From Acidobacteriota bacterium (GTDB lineage: Bacteria; Acidobacteriota; Thermoanaerobaculia; UBA5066), in contig RHKY01000017.1 in NCBI GenBank assembly GCA_008363385.1, forward strand, positions 1 to 64,000: DNA of 64,000 bases, given 5' to 3'. Of this stretch, positions 17,775 to 26,289 are shown piece after piece. How positions within the stretch are numbered: the stretch's first letter is position 1; each line of letters begins with the position of its first letter. The notes under the pieces are model-generated. The model saw nothing but the letters and a program-made list of their open reading frames with translations, did no database searches and had not been told where the DNA came from. The position numbers were made by a program, and so were the translations under genes.

Positions 17775-18325
17775 TGGCCCGGCTCGCGGGCCCGGCGCGC
17801 GTGGCGGCCCTCCTCCTCTCGGGGGTCTGGACGGGCGCCCTCCTCGCCTTCGCCGGGGGGGCGGGCATCGTCCTCGGGACGTCGCCGTCGCGCGACGCGG
17901 GGGGCGAGGTCAACCGGGCGCTCCTCGACGCGCTGGACGTCGCGTCGTACGTCCTCTCGGGCCTCCTCCTCCTCGCGGTCCTCGTCCTGTCGCGGGACGA
18001 GGAGACGCCGGCCCGCTCGCGCGGGCTCCTCCCGCGCCTCGTCCTCTTCGGGGCCGCGGTGACCCTCGCCTCGCACCTCTTCGTCACCCCGGCGATGTCC
18101 TCTCTGAGGGACCGGATGCCGGTCGACATCGAGCTCGTCCCGAAGGACGACCCGGTGCGGCGCGCCTGGGGGCGGCTGCACGGCGTGTCGTCGCTGGCGC
18201 TCCTCTGCCGCGTGGCGGCCTCGCTCGGCGTCTTCGCCCTCGCGCTGCCGCTCAGGCCCCGCACGCGCTGGGGCGCCGCGCGGCCGTACGGCGGGGAGGA
18301 CGGCCCGGAGGGAGGTGACGCGTGA
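17774..18325 (+). CDS. DUF4149-like integral membrane protein
   Basis: The 183-residue product has four hydrophobic segments (about 8-33, 54-74, 90-110 and 140-162) and the sequence SRDAGGEVNRALLDALD between the first two, a pattern recalled from DUF4149 proteins. It is probably an inner-membrane protein of unknown function. It is coupled to mqnD by a GTGATG overlap. Its last 74 nt overlap the 3' end of the convergent hydrolase gene, so both C-termini are encoded on opposite strands of the same DNA. Confidence 0.6.
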   Translation: MARLAGPARVAALLLSGVWTGALLAFAGGAGIVLGTSPSRDAGGEVNRALLDALDVASYVLSGLLLLAVLVLSRDEETPARSRGLLPRLVLFGAAVTLASHLFVTPAMSSLRDRMPVDIELVPKDDPVRRAWGRLHGVSSLALLCRVAASLGVFALALPLRPRTRWGAARPYGGEDGPEGGDA

Positions 18326-19196
18326 AGAAGGCGGTCCACCGCTCGAGGTAGGCGCGCCGCGCCACGGACTGCGGCTCGTCCGGGTGGTGCGCGTGCCCGG
18401 CGCGCGGGACCCGCCAGAGCGTGGCCTCTCCCGCGAGCGCCCGGTGGACGGCCTCGGCGGACGCGAGCGGGACGAAGGCGTCGGTCTCGCCGATGACGAC
18501 GACGGCGGGGCACCGGACGCTCCGGGCCGCCGCCAGCGGGTCGACCGCGGAGAGCGGCACGCCGAGCGCGCGCTCGGCGGAGAAGGTGGCCAGCCGGGCG
18601 GGAAGCGCCAGGAGCGAGGCGGGGAGCCCCGTGGCGCGCGAGAGGTACCGGGCGGCCACGCCGGGCAGGTCCCCGAACGGCGCCTGCAGCCAGAGCGGCC
18701 CGGACGTCGTCCCGCCCGAGGCGAGCTGGAGCGCGACGAGGGCCCCCATCGACACGCCGTCGACGCCGACGCGGGAGAGGTCCAGCCCCACGCGCTCGCG
18801 GGCGGCGCGGAGGAGGGCCTCGACGTCCCCCGTCTCGAGCCAACCGTACGTCACGTGCCGTCCCCCGGAGGGGGCGTGGCCGCGCAGCTCGGGAACGAGG
18901 ACGTCGTAGCCGAGGGAGAGCGCCCGCGCGGCGTCGCCCCGGAACTCCGCGCCCGAGCCCCCCTTGCCGTGGAGGAAGAGGAGGGCCGGACCGCCCCGGC
19001 GGGGGGAGCGCGAGGCGAACAGGGCCCTCAGCCTCGCCGGCTCGCGCGGGTCGCCGTCGTGGACGAGGTCGACGACGCGTCCGGCGGGCCCGGCCGCCCG
19101 CTCGAGCGCGCGGAGGAGGAGGCTCCGCGGCGGCGCGGGCGAAAGGCCCGACGGCGCCAGGAGGAGACGGACGACCCGGTCGAGGGGGGACGGCAC
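18252..19196 (-). CDS. alpha/beta-hydrolase (acyl peptidase/esterase-like)
   Basis: The product has 314 residues from GTG 19196. ALLFLHGKGGSGAEF is the oxyanion-hole loop, DVLVPELRGHAPSGG follows, and the nucleophile elbow GVSMG is near residue 165. An acid (GETDAFVPLASA) and a His (RAGHAHHPDEP) complete the triad in the right order. The substrate is unknown. The start is 8 nt after the stop of the thioredoxin-TPR gene, so the two are probably co-transcribed. The tail RHLPPGRPPRRTAARR is lysine-free and Arg/Pro-rich and overlaps the convergent membrane-protein gene, so it may be a late extension after loss of an earlier stop. Confidence 0.78.
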   Translation of the reverse strand: MPSPLDRVVRLLLAPSGLSPAPPRSLLLRALERAAGPAGRVVDLVHDGDPREPARLRALFASRSPRRGGPALLFLHGKGGSGAEFRGDAARALSLGYDVLVPELRGHAPSGGRHVTYGWLETGDVEALLRAARERVGLDLSRVGVDGVSMGALVALQLASGGTTSGPLWLQAPFGDLPGVAARYLSRATGLPASLLALPARLATFSAERALGVPLSAVDPLAAARSVRCPAVVVIGETDAFVPLASAEAVHRALAGEATLWRVPRAGHAHHPDEPQSVARRAYLERWTAFFTRHLPPGRPPRRTAARRPSACGA

Positions 19197-19204
19197 CGGC
19201 GCGG

Positions 19205-20548
19205 CTACGACGTGGCCGGGGCGCTCCCCTTCTTCTCCAGCCCGGCCAGCTCGCGGCGGTACTCGCGGTTCTGCGGGTCGATCTGGGTCGCCTTTCTGAG
19301 AGCGCTGACCGCGCCCGTCCGGTCTCCGTTGGCCGCCAGCGTCGCCCCGAGCGCCGCCTGCGCGCCGGCGTCCTCGCCGAGCGAGAGCTCCACGGCGCGC
19401 CGCGCGGTCGCCAGCGCCGCCTCCTTCTCCTTCAGGGCGAGCGCGACGCGGGCCGCGCGGGCGAGCGTCCCCGGGTCGGTGCCGGCGGCGGCGAGGGCGG
19501 CGTCGACGGCGGCCTTGGCCTCCGCCTTCCTCCCGGCGGCCACGAGCGCGTCGGCCAGGTCGAGCTGCCGCGCGGCGCGCGTGGCGGGCGCCAGGCGCGT
19601 CCCCTCGGCGATCGAGATCGACCGCTTCAGAGTGGCCACGGCGTCGGCGGTCTTCTTCAGCCGCCTCTCGGCCACGCCGCGGACGTTCAGGAGGTCGGCC
19701 AGGTACGGGTTCTTCTGCGGGTCGTCCCCGACGGCCTTGATCGCCGCGTCGGCCGTCGAGCGCGCGCCCGCCGCGTCCCCGTCCCGCTGGAGCTGGCGGG
19801 CCAGGAAGAGGGCGAGGAGCGCCCGCTTCGGGTCGCTCCCCAGACGCGTGAGGAAGGTCGCCACCAGGTCGGCCGTCTCCGGCGAGAGGTCCTCGGCCAT
19901 GTCCTCGAGGGCCGAGAGGACCGTCAGGTTCTCGAGCGTCGAGGGCTCGGCCAGGTCCGGGTCCTCGGAGACGAGCCGGTGGACGAGGGGCCTCAGGCGC
20001 GGGAGGTCGTTCCGCTGGGCCAGCGCCGACGCCAGGACGACGGCCTGTCCCGCGTCCCACTTCTCCCGGAGCTTGGCGATCCCCTCCTGGAGCGGCGTCT
20101 TGCCCGAGACGATGTTCTCGGCCGCCTTCTGGAACTCGGGCGCGCGGAAGGCCCCGGCGAGGCGGTCGATCTCGTTCCCGTTCCCGTCCAGGAAGAGGAT
20201 CGTGGGGAACGAGGCGACCGCGTACCGGACGACGAGGTTCTTCCCCTGCCCCTTCTCGGCGTCGACGCGGAACGGGATCACGTTCTTCACCGCCCAGGCC
20301 GTGAAGACCGGGTCCGAGAAGGTGACCTTGTCGAGGAACTTGCACGGGCCGCACCAGACCGCGAAGACGTCCACCATGACGGGCTTCTTCTTCTCCCGAG
20401 CCAGCTTCAGGACCTCGGCGAACGGCTGACCTTGGATGAACGGGACGTGGGCCGGCGCGGCCTCGTCGGCCCGAGCCGGCGGGTCGAGGAGCACGAGCGC
20501 GGCCGCGATCGCGGCACACCCCACCAGGACGCGAGAGGGTCTCGTCAC
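19205..20548 (-). CDS. periplasmic thioredoxin-like protein with TPR repeats
   Basis: The 447-residue product has a signal peptide (hydrophobic 7-21, ARADEA at 25-30). A thioredoxin fold follows with the redox pair WCGPC at 65-69 and the cis-Pro region ASFPTILFLDGNGNEIDR. From about 160 onward the chain is helical and rich in TPR-like units (RVALALKEKEAALATARRAV, ALRKATQIDPQNREYRREL). It is likely a periplasmic thiol-disulfide oxidoreductase or chaperone of the DsbD-gamma/YbbN type. The GTG start lacks an SD but lies 7 nt after a -10 box with a TTGACC -35, so the message may be leaderless. Confidence 0.85.
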   Translation of the reverse strand: MTRPSRVLVGCAAIAAALVLLDPPARADEAAPAHVPFIQGQPFAEVLKLAREKKKPVMVDVFAVWCGPCKFLDKVTFSDPVFTAWAVKNVIPFRVDAEKGQGKNLVVRYAVASFPTILFLDGNGNEIDRLAGAFRAPEFQKAAENIVSGKTPLQEGIAKLREKWDAGQAVVLASALAQRNDLPRLRPLVHRLVSEDPDLAEPSTLENLTVLSALEDMAEDLSPETADLVATFLTRLGSDPKRALLALFLARQLQRDGDAAGARSTADAAIKAVGDDPQKNPYLADLLNVRGVAERRLKKTADAVATLKRSISIAEGTRLAPATRAARQLDLADALVAAGRKAEAKAAVDAALAAAGTDPGTLARAARVALALKEKEAALATARRAVELSLGEDAGAQAALGATLAANGDRTGAVSALRKATQIDPQNREYRRELAGLEKKGSAPATS

Positions 20549-20555
20549 GGCCGCG

Positions 20556-20585
20556 ATGAGACCACGCCGCCGCGGGGCGGGTCAA
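20556..20585 (-). promoter_or_regulatory. promoter of the thioredoxin-TPR operon, probably leaderless
   Basis: On the minus strand TTGACC (20585-20580), an 18-nt spacer and TCTCAT (20561-20556) are followed after 7 nt by the GTG start at 20548. There is no ribosome binding site between them. Confidence 0.55.
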
Positions 20586-20649
20586 CGCGCGCGGGTTCCC
20601 CCTGCGACACGGGTGGACGCTCGCATCGGAGGGGGTGCAGGGGGTGCGG

Positions 20650-21858
20650 TCAGTACGCCGGGCGGAGGTCGTCCACCTCCGGCGCCGGGTCCCCCGGGTA
20701 GAGGACGGCCTCTAGGAAGAGGCCCGACGGCGGAGCCGTCCAGGCGGCCGGGGCCGTGGAGCGCGAGGAGAGGAGGGCCGCGATCGCGTCGGGCGGCAGG
20801 CGCCCGGTCCCCACCTCCACGAGAGCCCCGACGACCCGCCGCACCATCTTCCAGAGGAAGTGCGAGGCCCCGATCCGGAAGACGAGGAGGTCGGGCTCGC
20901 CCCGGGCCTCCGCCAGGCGCGCGAAGGAGACCTCGACGAGGGTCGAGTCGTGCCCCTCGGGGTTCTCGCAGAACGAGCCGAAGTCGTGCCGGCCCACGAG
21001 CGCGGCGGCCGCGCGCGACATCGCCTCGGCGTCGAGCCGGTCCTTCACCCAGAAGACGTACGGCTTGCCGAACGCCGTGCGCCGGCGGGAGAGGCGGTAG
21101 CGGTAGACGCGCAGCAGGGCGTCGTGCCGCGCGTGGAAGGTGGGCGGGGCCGGGGCCAGCGCGAGGAGGTTCACGTCGAACGGCAGGAGGTCGTTCAGGT
21201 CCCGGCGGAGCGCCTCGAGGTTCCCGGCTGCCCGCCCCGCGGGGAGGTGGATCGACGCCACCTGGGCCAGGGCGTGGACCCCTGCGTCGGTCCGGCCCGC
21301 TCCGTGGACGCGCACTCCGGCGCCGAGCCGCTCGTGGAGCGCGTGGAGGAGGACCCCCTGGACCGTCCGGGCGTTCACCTGGGCCTGCCAGCCGCGGTAG
21401 CGGCCGCCGTCGTACTCGATCGTCGCCTTCAGGACCTCGTCCCCCGCGGCCGCCGCGGGACGGCCCGGGCGCGAGATCTCGCCGGCCGGGCGCGGGGCGG
21501 CGCCGGGACGGCGCTCGGTCCCCGGGCGCGACGTCCCCTCGCGGCGGGGCTTGAACGGCGGGCGAGGCCCGCCCTCGGGGCGCGGCCGGAACGGCGGGCG
21601 CGCCTCTCCCTCGGGACGGGGCTTGAACGGCGGGCGAGGCCCACCCTCGGGACGGGGCCGGAAGGGCCTTCGGGCTTCGCCCTCGGGGCGGGGCCCGAAC
21701 GAGGGGCGGCGCTCTCCCTCGGGACGCGCGGCGGCCCCGGGGCGGGTCTCCCGTCGCGGTCCGGAGGCCGGGCGGAAGGGGCGGCGCTCACCCCCGGGGC
21801 GGGGCGGGCGCGGGGGGCCGGGACGGCGTGGGCCGCGGGGCGGTCGTTCGTTCGTCAC
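20650..21858 (-). CDS. truA: tRNA pseudouridine synthase A with a long disordered N-terminal extension
   Basis: The enzyme converts U38-40 of tRNA anticodon arms to pseudouridine. Core TruA begins near residue 142 (VLKATIEYDGGRYRGWQAQ), with the catalytic Asp in GRTDAGVHALAQ, then RVYRYRL, GRHDFGSFC and FLWKMVRRVVGALVEVG. The core of about 260 residues is normal. The first 140 residues are unusual: almost only Arg, Pro, Gly, Glu and Phe, including five tandem 12-residue units of the type RPEGGPRPPFKP. That is a disordered, positively charged tail that could bind RNA. The GTG start has no SD and lies 6 nt after AATAAT, a probable -10. A start at a later codon would give the plain enzyme, but no good candidate is seen. 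Confidence 0.88.
   Translation of the reverse strand: MTNERPPRGPRRPGPPRPPRPGGERRPFRPASGPRRETRPGAAARPEGERRPSFGPRPEGEARRPFRPRPEGGPRPPFKPRPEGEARPPFRPRPEGGPRPPFKPRREGTSRPGTERRPGAAPRPAGEISRPGRPAAAAGDEVLKATIEYDGGRYRGWQAQVNARTVQGVLLHALHERLGAGVRVHGAGRTDAGVHALAQVASIHLPAGRAAGNLEALRRDLNDLLPFDVNLLALAPAPPTFHARHDALLRVYRYRLSRRRTAFGKPYVFWVKDRLDAEAMSRAAAALVGRHDFGSFCENPEGHDSTLVEVSFARLAEARGEPDLLVFRIGASHFLWKMVRRVVGALVEVGTGRLPPDAIAALLSSRSTAPAAWTAPPSGLFLEAVLYPGDPAPEVDDLRPAY
21547..21726 (-). repeat. 36-bp tandem repeats coding the TruA tail
   Basis: Five in-frame units of 36 bp encode RPEGERRPSFGP, RPEGEARRPFRP, RPEGGPRPPFKP, RPEGEARPPFRP and RPEGGPRPPFKP, then a diverged sixth. Units 3 and 5 are nearly identical, so the array probably grew by duplication of a two-unit block. 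Confidence 0.85.
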
Positions 21859-21864
21859 GGCTGC

Positions 21865-21870
21865 ATTATT
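21865..21870 (-). promoter_or_regulatory. -10 box of truA, probably leaderless
   Basis: AATAAT on the minus strand ends 6 nt before the truA GTG. The divergent gap to the histidine kinase gene is only 34 nt and has no SD on the truA side. Confidence 0.45.
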
Positions 21871-21892
21871 CTCCGGCCCGAGGAGAGCCGGC

Positions 21893-23107
21893 GTGACGAC
21901 GACGGAGCTGTCCGGCCCCGGGATGACCGGGATCGCGCCGCCGGCGCTCCGCGGCCGCGTCCTCGTCGTCGACGACGTGCCCGCCAACGTCACGGTCCTC
22001 TCGAAGATCGTCCAGATCCTCGGCCACGAGCCGATCCCCGCCGCCGGGGGCGAGGAGGCGGTCGAGAAGGCCCGCGCGTCGCGGCCCGACCTCGTCCTGA
22101 TGGACGTCATGATGCCCGGCGTGGACGGCATCGAGGCGACGCGGCGGCTGAAGTCTGACCCGGCCACGCGCCTCGTCCCTGTCGTCATCGTCACGGCCCT
22201 CACCGACTCCGACTCGCGCAAGCGGGCGGCCGAGGCCGGGGCGGACGACTTCATGACGAAGCCCGTCGACGCCCTGGAGCTCTCGCTGCGGATCCGCTCC
22301 TTCCTCGCCGTCAAGCAGACCTACGACGAGCTGGAGGCCGCGCGCCAGAGGGCCGCGCAGCACGACCGCCTGAAGACCGAGTTCCTCGCCTCCGTCTCGC
22401 ACGAGCTGAGGACACCTCTGGCGGCCGTCGCCGCCGCCGCCCGGGCGCTCTCGCGGGACGGCGGCTCCCGCCCCGAGAACGTCGCCCGTCTGGCCCCGGT
22501 GATCCTCGAGGAGTGCTCGCGGCTGGGACGGATCCTGGACGAGGCGCTCGACTTCGCCCGGCTGGACGCGGGCGTCCTCCCCTGGGCCGACGCCGAGTTC
22601 GCGGCGGCGCCGTGCGTCGAGTCGGTGGCGGCCACGTTCGCGGCCGCGGCGGAGGAGAAGGGGGTGGCGCTCTCGGCGCAGGTGCGAGCGCCGGGCCCGG
22701 GGGAGGGGACGCTCCGGGGCGACCGCGACCGCTTCCTGCAGCTCCTGGGGAACCTGACGTCCAACGCCCTGAAGTTCACGCCGCCCGGGGGGACGGTCCG
22801 CCTGGCGCTGGCCCGTGCCGGGCCCGCCGACGCGCAACGCTTCGGCGTGACGCCCCCCGCGGGGCGAGGGCTCGTCCTCGTGGCGGTCGAGGACACCGGC
22901 GTGGGGATCGCCCCTGAGAACCAGAAGCTGATCTTCGAGCGGTTCCGTCAGGTCGCCGACCCGGCCACCGGGCGCCCCTCGGGGGCCGGGCTGGGGCTGG
23001 CGATCTGCCAGGACCTGGTGGAGCGCTTCGGGGGCCGGATCGGCCTGCGCTCCTCGCCGGGGCAGGGGAGCCGCTTCACCGTCGCCCTGCCGGAGGCGCC
23101 CGCGTGA
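21893..23107 (+). CDS. hybrid response regulator / sensor histidine kinase
   Basis: The 404-residue product has a receiver domain first (residues 21-135: DD at 27-28, phosphoacceptor Asp71 in LVLMDVMMPG, Lys123 in MTKP). A short coiled linker leads to the HisKA dimerisation helix with His170 in SVSHELRTPL. An HATPase domain follows (N box NLTSNALKFTPPGG, G1 DTGVGIAP, F box FERFRQ, G2 GAGLGLAI). No sensor or membrane segment is present, so it is a cytosolic phosphorelay node that takes its input through the receiver. The GTG start has AGGAGA 6 nt upstream. Its stop overlaps the next start by 4 nt, coupling it to the PP2C phosphatase. Confidence 0.9.
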   Translation: MTTTELSGPGMTGIAPPALRGRVLVVDDVPANVTVLSKIVQILGHEPIPAAGGEEAVEKARASRPDLVLMDVMMPGVDGIEATRRLKSDPATRLVPVVIVTALTDSDSRKRAAEAGADDFMTKPVDALELSLRIRSFLAVKQTYDELEAARQRAAQHDRLKTEFLASVSHELRTPLAAVAAAARALSRDGGSRPENVARLAPVILEECSRLGRILDEALDFARLDAGVLPWADAEFAAAPCVESVAATFAAAAEEKGVALSAQVRAPGPGEGTLRGDRDRFLQLLGNLTSNALKFTPPGGTVRLALARAGPADAQRFGVTPPAGRGLVLVAVEDTGVGIAPENQKLIFERFRQVADPATGRPSGAGLGLAICQDLVERFGGRIGLRSSPGQGSRFTVALPEAPA

Positions 23108-24618
23108 GCCCCTGGGCCCTCCCCCCCGAGATCACGCGCGAGGAGCTGGACGGCTGGGTCGCCTCGCTCGCCGCCGTCTCGGGCCTGCCGCTCGTCGCCG
23201 GCCTCGCGGACGGCCCCGGCCTCCCGGTGGTCGCCAGCGGCGAGCCGATCCTCCGCCTCGCCGGCGCCGCCGAGGACGACCCTCGCCTGCGGGCCGCCGC
23301 GGCCCTCCTCTCGAGCCTCTGCGAGAGCCACGTGGCCCGGCGCGACCTCGTCGCGCAGACCGCGCGGCTCTGGAAGGAGCTGAACTTCCTGACGGGCGTC
23401 GCCACGGCGCTCTCGCCCGATGCGACCGTCGAGGAGACGGCGGGGCGCCTCCTGACGCGGATCGTCCGCCTCCTGGGCGTCAGCAGGGCGTCGATCCTCC
23501 TCTCGCGGGAGGACGGAAGGCTCTGTGTCGCCGCCGCCAGGGGCGTGGCGCTCGACCTGGCCCCGGGCTCCCTCGTCCCGCCGGGCGGGATCGCCGAGAG
23601 GGTCCTCAGGAGCGGCCAGCCGATCCTCGTCGCGGACGTCGACGCCCTGGAGGACGTCGACGTCCTGCCGCTCCTCCACCGCGAGACGCGGACCCGGTCG
23701 TTCCTCTCGGTGCCGATCCTATCGGCCGGCGTCCCGATCGGCGTCATCAACATGACCGACCGCGCCGGCGAGAGGCCCTTCGGCGCCGACGACCTGAAGC
23801 TGATCTCGGCGCTCTCGGACCAGGCCGGGATCGCGTTCGCCAACGTCCGGATCCTGGCCGAGGTGCGGCGGGCCGAGGGGATCCGCCGCGAGCTGGCGGT
23901 GGCAGCCCGCATCCAGCGCGCTCTCCTCGCCCAGCCGCCCGTCTGGGTCCCCGGCCTGTCGGCGTTCGGGGTCTGCGAGCCGGCCGCGTGGGTGGGGGGC
24001 GATTCCTTCCAGGCCTGGCCGCGCCGCGACGGCGGCATCTGGGGGGCCGTCTGCGACGTCTCGGGCCAGGGGCTCCCCGCGGCGCTCCTCCTCTCCTCGG
24101 CCCACGCGGCTCTGCGCGGGATGGCCGCGGCGGACCTTCCTCCCGTCGAGGCGGCGCGCGCCCTCCACCAGGCGGTCCTCTCGGAGGCCGGCGACTCGGG
24201 GCGGTTCGTGACGGCGGCTCTCCTGCGGGTCGACCGGGGCGGGAAGGCGAGGCTCGCGTCGCTCGGCAGCCCGCCCGTCCTCCTCCGCCGGGCGGGGGGG
24301 GCGATCGAGGGCTTCTCCCGCGGCGGGGCCCCCGCGGGGTTCCCGCAGGGAGGGACGTGGGAGGAGGACGAGGTGACCCTCTCGCCGGGGGACCGCCTCG
24401 TCCTCCACACCGACGGCCTCGTCGAGGCGGACGGGCCGTCGGGACCCTTCGGCGAGGACCGCCTTCGCCAGGCGCTCGCCTCGCGCCCCGAGCGCGAGCC
24501 CGCGGAGTCCACGGCGCGGGGGATCCTCGAGGCGCTGCGCTCGTTCCTGGCCGGGCGCGAGGCGCCGGACGACGTGACCCTCCTCGTCGTGTCGCGCCTC
24601 GAGGAGAAGGGGCCGTGA
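23104..24618 (+). CDS. GAF-domain PP2C-type (RsbU/SpoIIE) phosphatase
   Basis: The 504-residue product has a helical N-terminal region, then a GAF domain (about 95-250: LNFLTGVATALSPDATVEET to AFANVRILAE). A SpoIIE/RsbU phosphatase domain follows, entered by the usual ELAVAARIQRALLAQPPV linker helix. Metal-binding motifs are GDSFQAW, CDVSGQGLPAALL, LHTDGLVEA and DDVTLLVV. The usual GGD of the first motif is present as GGDSF. It should dephosphorylate an anti-anti-sigma type partner, but no STAS protein is encoded nearby, so the substrate is unknown. It is translationally coupled to the hybrid kinase. Confidence 0.88.
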   Translation: MSPWALPPEITREELDGWVASLAAVSGLPLVAGLADGPGLPVVASGEPILRLAGAAEDDPRLRAAAALLSSLCESHVARRDLVAQTARLWKELNFLTGVATALSPDATVEETAGRLLTRIVRLLGVSRASILLSREDGRLCVAAARGVALDLAPGSLVPPGGIAERVLRSGQPILVADVDALEDVDVLPLLHRETRTRSFLSVPILSAGVPIGVINMTDRAGERPFGADDLKLISALSDQAGIAFANVRILAEVRRAEGIRRELAVAARIQRALLAQPPVWVPGLSAFGVCEPAAWVGGDSFQAWPRRDGGIWGAVCDVSGQGLPAALLLSSAHAALRGMAAADLPPVEAARALHQAVLSEAGDSGRFVTAALLRVDRGGKARLASLGSPPVLLRRAGGAIEGFSRGGAPAGFPQGGTWEEDEVTLSPGDRLVLHTDGLVEADGPSGPFGEDRLRQALASRPEREPAESTARGILEALRSFLAGREAPDDVTLLVVSRLEEKGP

Positions 24619-24679
24619 GGCGAGCGGTGCCGAGGCCCGCTCCGGCGTCCCCTTCGCGGGGCGGCTGAGGAGGCGGCCG

Positions 24680-25129
24680 GTGCGCGTGGAGCTCCGCGTC
24701 GACGCCACGTTGCGGTCCGTCCGCCTCCTGGCGGCGGCGGCGCGTGGGGTCCTCGCGGAGTGGGCGGTCCCGGAGGAGAAGGCCTCGCTCCTGGAGCTGG
24801 CGCTCGTCGAGGCGGCGACGAACGTCGTCCGCCACGCCTACCGCGGCGCTCCGGGCCACGAGATCCGCGTGCGGCTGACGCGGGACGCCGGCACGGTCGT
24901 CCTGGCCGTGGCGGACCGGGGCCGCTCCTTCGACCCCTCCAAGGTCCCGCCGCCGCCGGCCCCCGACCCCGCCGACCCGAAGACGTGGCCGGAAGGGGGA
25001 ATGGGCCTGGCGCTGATCCGCGCCTCCTGCGACGAGGTGACCTACGCGAGCGAGGCCGGCGAGAACGTCCTCTCGCTGACGCTGCGCCTTCCGGCCGCAG
25101 GAGGCCGGGAACGCGGCGGCAGGGCGTGA
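24680..25129 (+). CDS. RsbW-like serine kinase / anti-sigma ATPase
   Basis: The 149-residue product is a single HATPase_c domain: N box LALVEAATNVVRHAYRG (Asn48), G1 region VADRGRSFDP (Asp79), and G2 motif EGGMGLALIRASCDEV. The ATP lid is expanded by the Pro-rich stretch KVPPPPAPDPADP. The protein presumably binds a sigma factor or phosphorylates a STAS partner in a partner-switching module with the PP2C phosphatase just upstream. The GTG start has GAGGAGG 6 nt upstream. Its stop overlaps the next GTG in GTGA. Confidence 0.85.
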   Translation: MRVELRVDATLRSVRLLAAAARGVLAEWAVPEEKASLLELALVEAATNVVRHAYRGAPGHEIRVRLTRDAGTVVLAVADRGRSFDPSKVPPPPAPDPADPKTWPEGGMGLALIRASCDEVTYASEAGENVLSLTLRLPAAGGRERGGRA

Positions 25130-26283
25130 CGCGGCCTTTCACCGCCGCCGCGTCGCCCGCCGCCGAGCGGCACGCCGAGGAGACTCTGGCGGCTCTCGTC
25201 TCGTGCCTGAAGGAAGCCGCCTCCGGGGCGTGGAGGGGCGCCTTCCTGGGCGGGGCGCTCGGGCACGGCGAGGGGGCCACGGACGAGGGCCCGGCGGGGG
25301 AGGCCGTCTGCGCCAGCCCGTTCGAGGTCTTCGCGGTCCTCGACGTCGGCTCGGGCCGTGCCGCCGCGGCCGCGCGGGAGCTCGCGCGGGCGCTGGAGCG
25401 GACGGCGCGGAGCCGGCGCGTCCCGGCCGCCGTCTCGGTCCTCCCCGCGCCGGCCCTCGGCGCGCTGCAGGCGGGGCGGGACCTGCTGGAGGCCCTCGGG
25501 GCGCGGCGGGTCGTCTCGGGGGAGGCGTCGCTCCTCGCCGGGGCGCGCGTCCTGGGGGCCGAGCGGCCGGCCGCGGCCGAGGCGCTGCGGCTCCTGGTCA
25601 AGCGGGGAGCCGCGCTCCTCCTGGCCGACCGGGGCCTCTCCTGCAAGGGCTCGGCGGTCGCGGCGCGCCGCGCCTTCGCCGCCGCCGACGACGCCGGCCT
25701 GGCCTGCGCCGAGGCGCTCCTCCTCTCGGCGGGGCGCTGGGCCCCGGGCGAGGCGGCGCGGGAGGCGGCGCTGCGCCTCCTCGGGTCGCCGGGGGCGGGG
25801 AGCGCCTCGGGGATCCACTCGCGGATGAGCTGGACGCGCTTCCGGGACGTCGTCGAGGCGCAGCGAGCGGCCCTCTCGCGGCGTCAGGCCGGAGTCCCTC
25901 CGGACGACCTCGTCCCCGCGCGGACGGAGGCGGCGCGAGCCACCGACCGCTTCCTGGAGGTCCTTCGCCTCTCCGAGGAGGAGCGGCTCTCGGCCTCGCT
26001 CCCCGACTGGACCGCGCACGCGCGGGCTCTCCTGGCGCGCCACCCGGCGTCGAGCCTCCTTCCGTTCGGAGAGGGCGACCCTCCCGACGCCTCGGGAGAC
26101 ATCGGCGCGCTGCGCTCGGCGCGGCGCTGGCCGCTGGCCGAGCGCCTCGCCCCGGCCCTGGCGGCGCAGCTGGACCCGGACCCGGGCGACCTCGAGGTCG
26201 TGCCGCTCCTCCTCGGGCTGCCGCCCGACGCCTCGCGCGAGCGGCTCGCGCAGAGGACCGCGGCCCTGGCCTCCGCCCTCTGA
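25126..26283 (+). CDS. uncharacterised protein coupled to the RsbW-like kinase
   Basis: The 385-residue product is not recognised. Residues about 40-75 (FLGGALGHGEGA, then FEVFAVLDVGSG) faintly resemble the GSxxxGEG..D-x-D opening of nucleotidyltransferase-fold proteins, but the acidic pair is not clear. The rest is Ala/Leu/Arg-rich and helical, with a conserved-looking core HSRMSWTRFRDVVEAQR. There is no signal peptide or membrane segment. It is coupled by a GTGA overlap to the RsbW-like gene and is the last gene of the signalling operon, so it may be its effector or a regulated partner. That role is inferred from position only. Confidence 0.55.
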   Translation: MTRPFTAAASPAAERHAEETLAALVSCLKEAASGAWRGAFLGGALGHGEGATDEGPAGEAVCASPFEVFAVLDVGSGRAAAAARELARALERTARSRRVPAAVSVLPAPALGALQAGRDLLEALGARRVVSGEASLLAGARVLGAERPAAAEALRLLVKRGAALLLADRGLSCKGSAVAARRAFAAADDAGLACAEALLLSAGRWAPGEAAREAALRLLGSPGAGSASGIHSRMSWTRFRDVVEAQRAALSRRQAGVPPDDLVPARTEAARATDRFLEVLRLSEEERLSASLPDWTAHARALLARHPASSLLPFGEGDPPDASGDIGALRSARRWPLAERLAPALAAQLDPDPGDLEVVPLLLGLPPDASRERLAQRTAALASAL

Positions 26284-26289
26284 CCCTCC

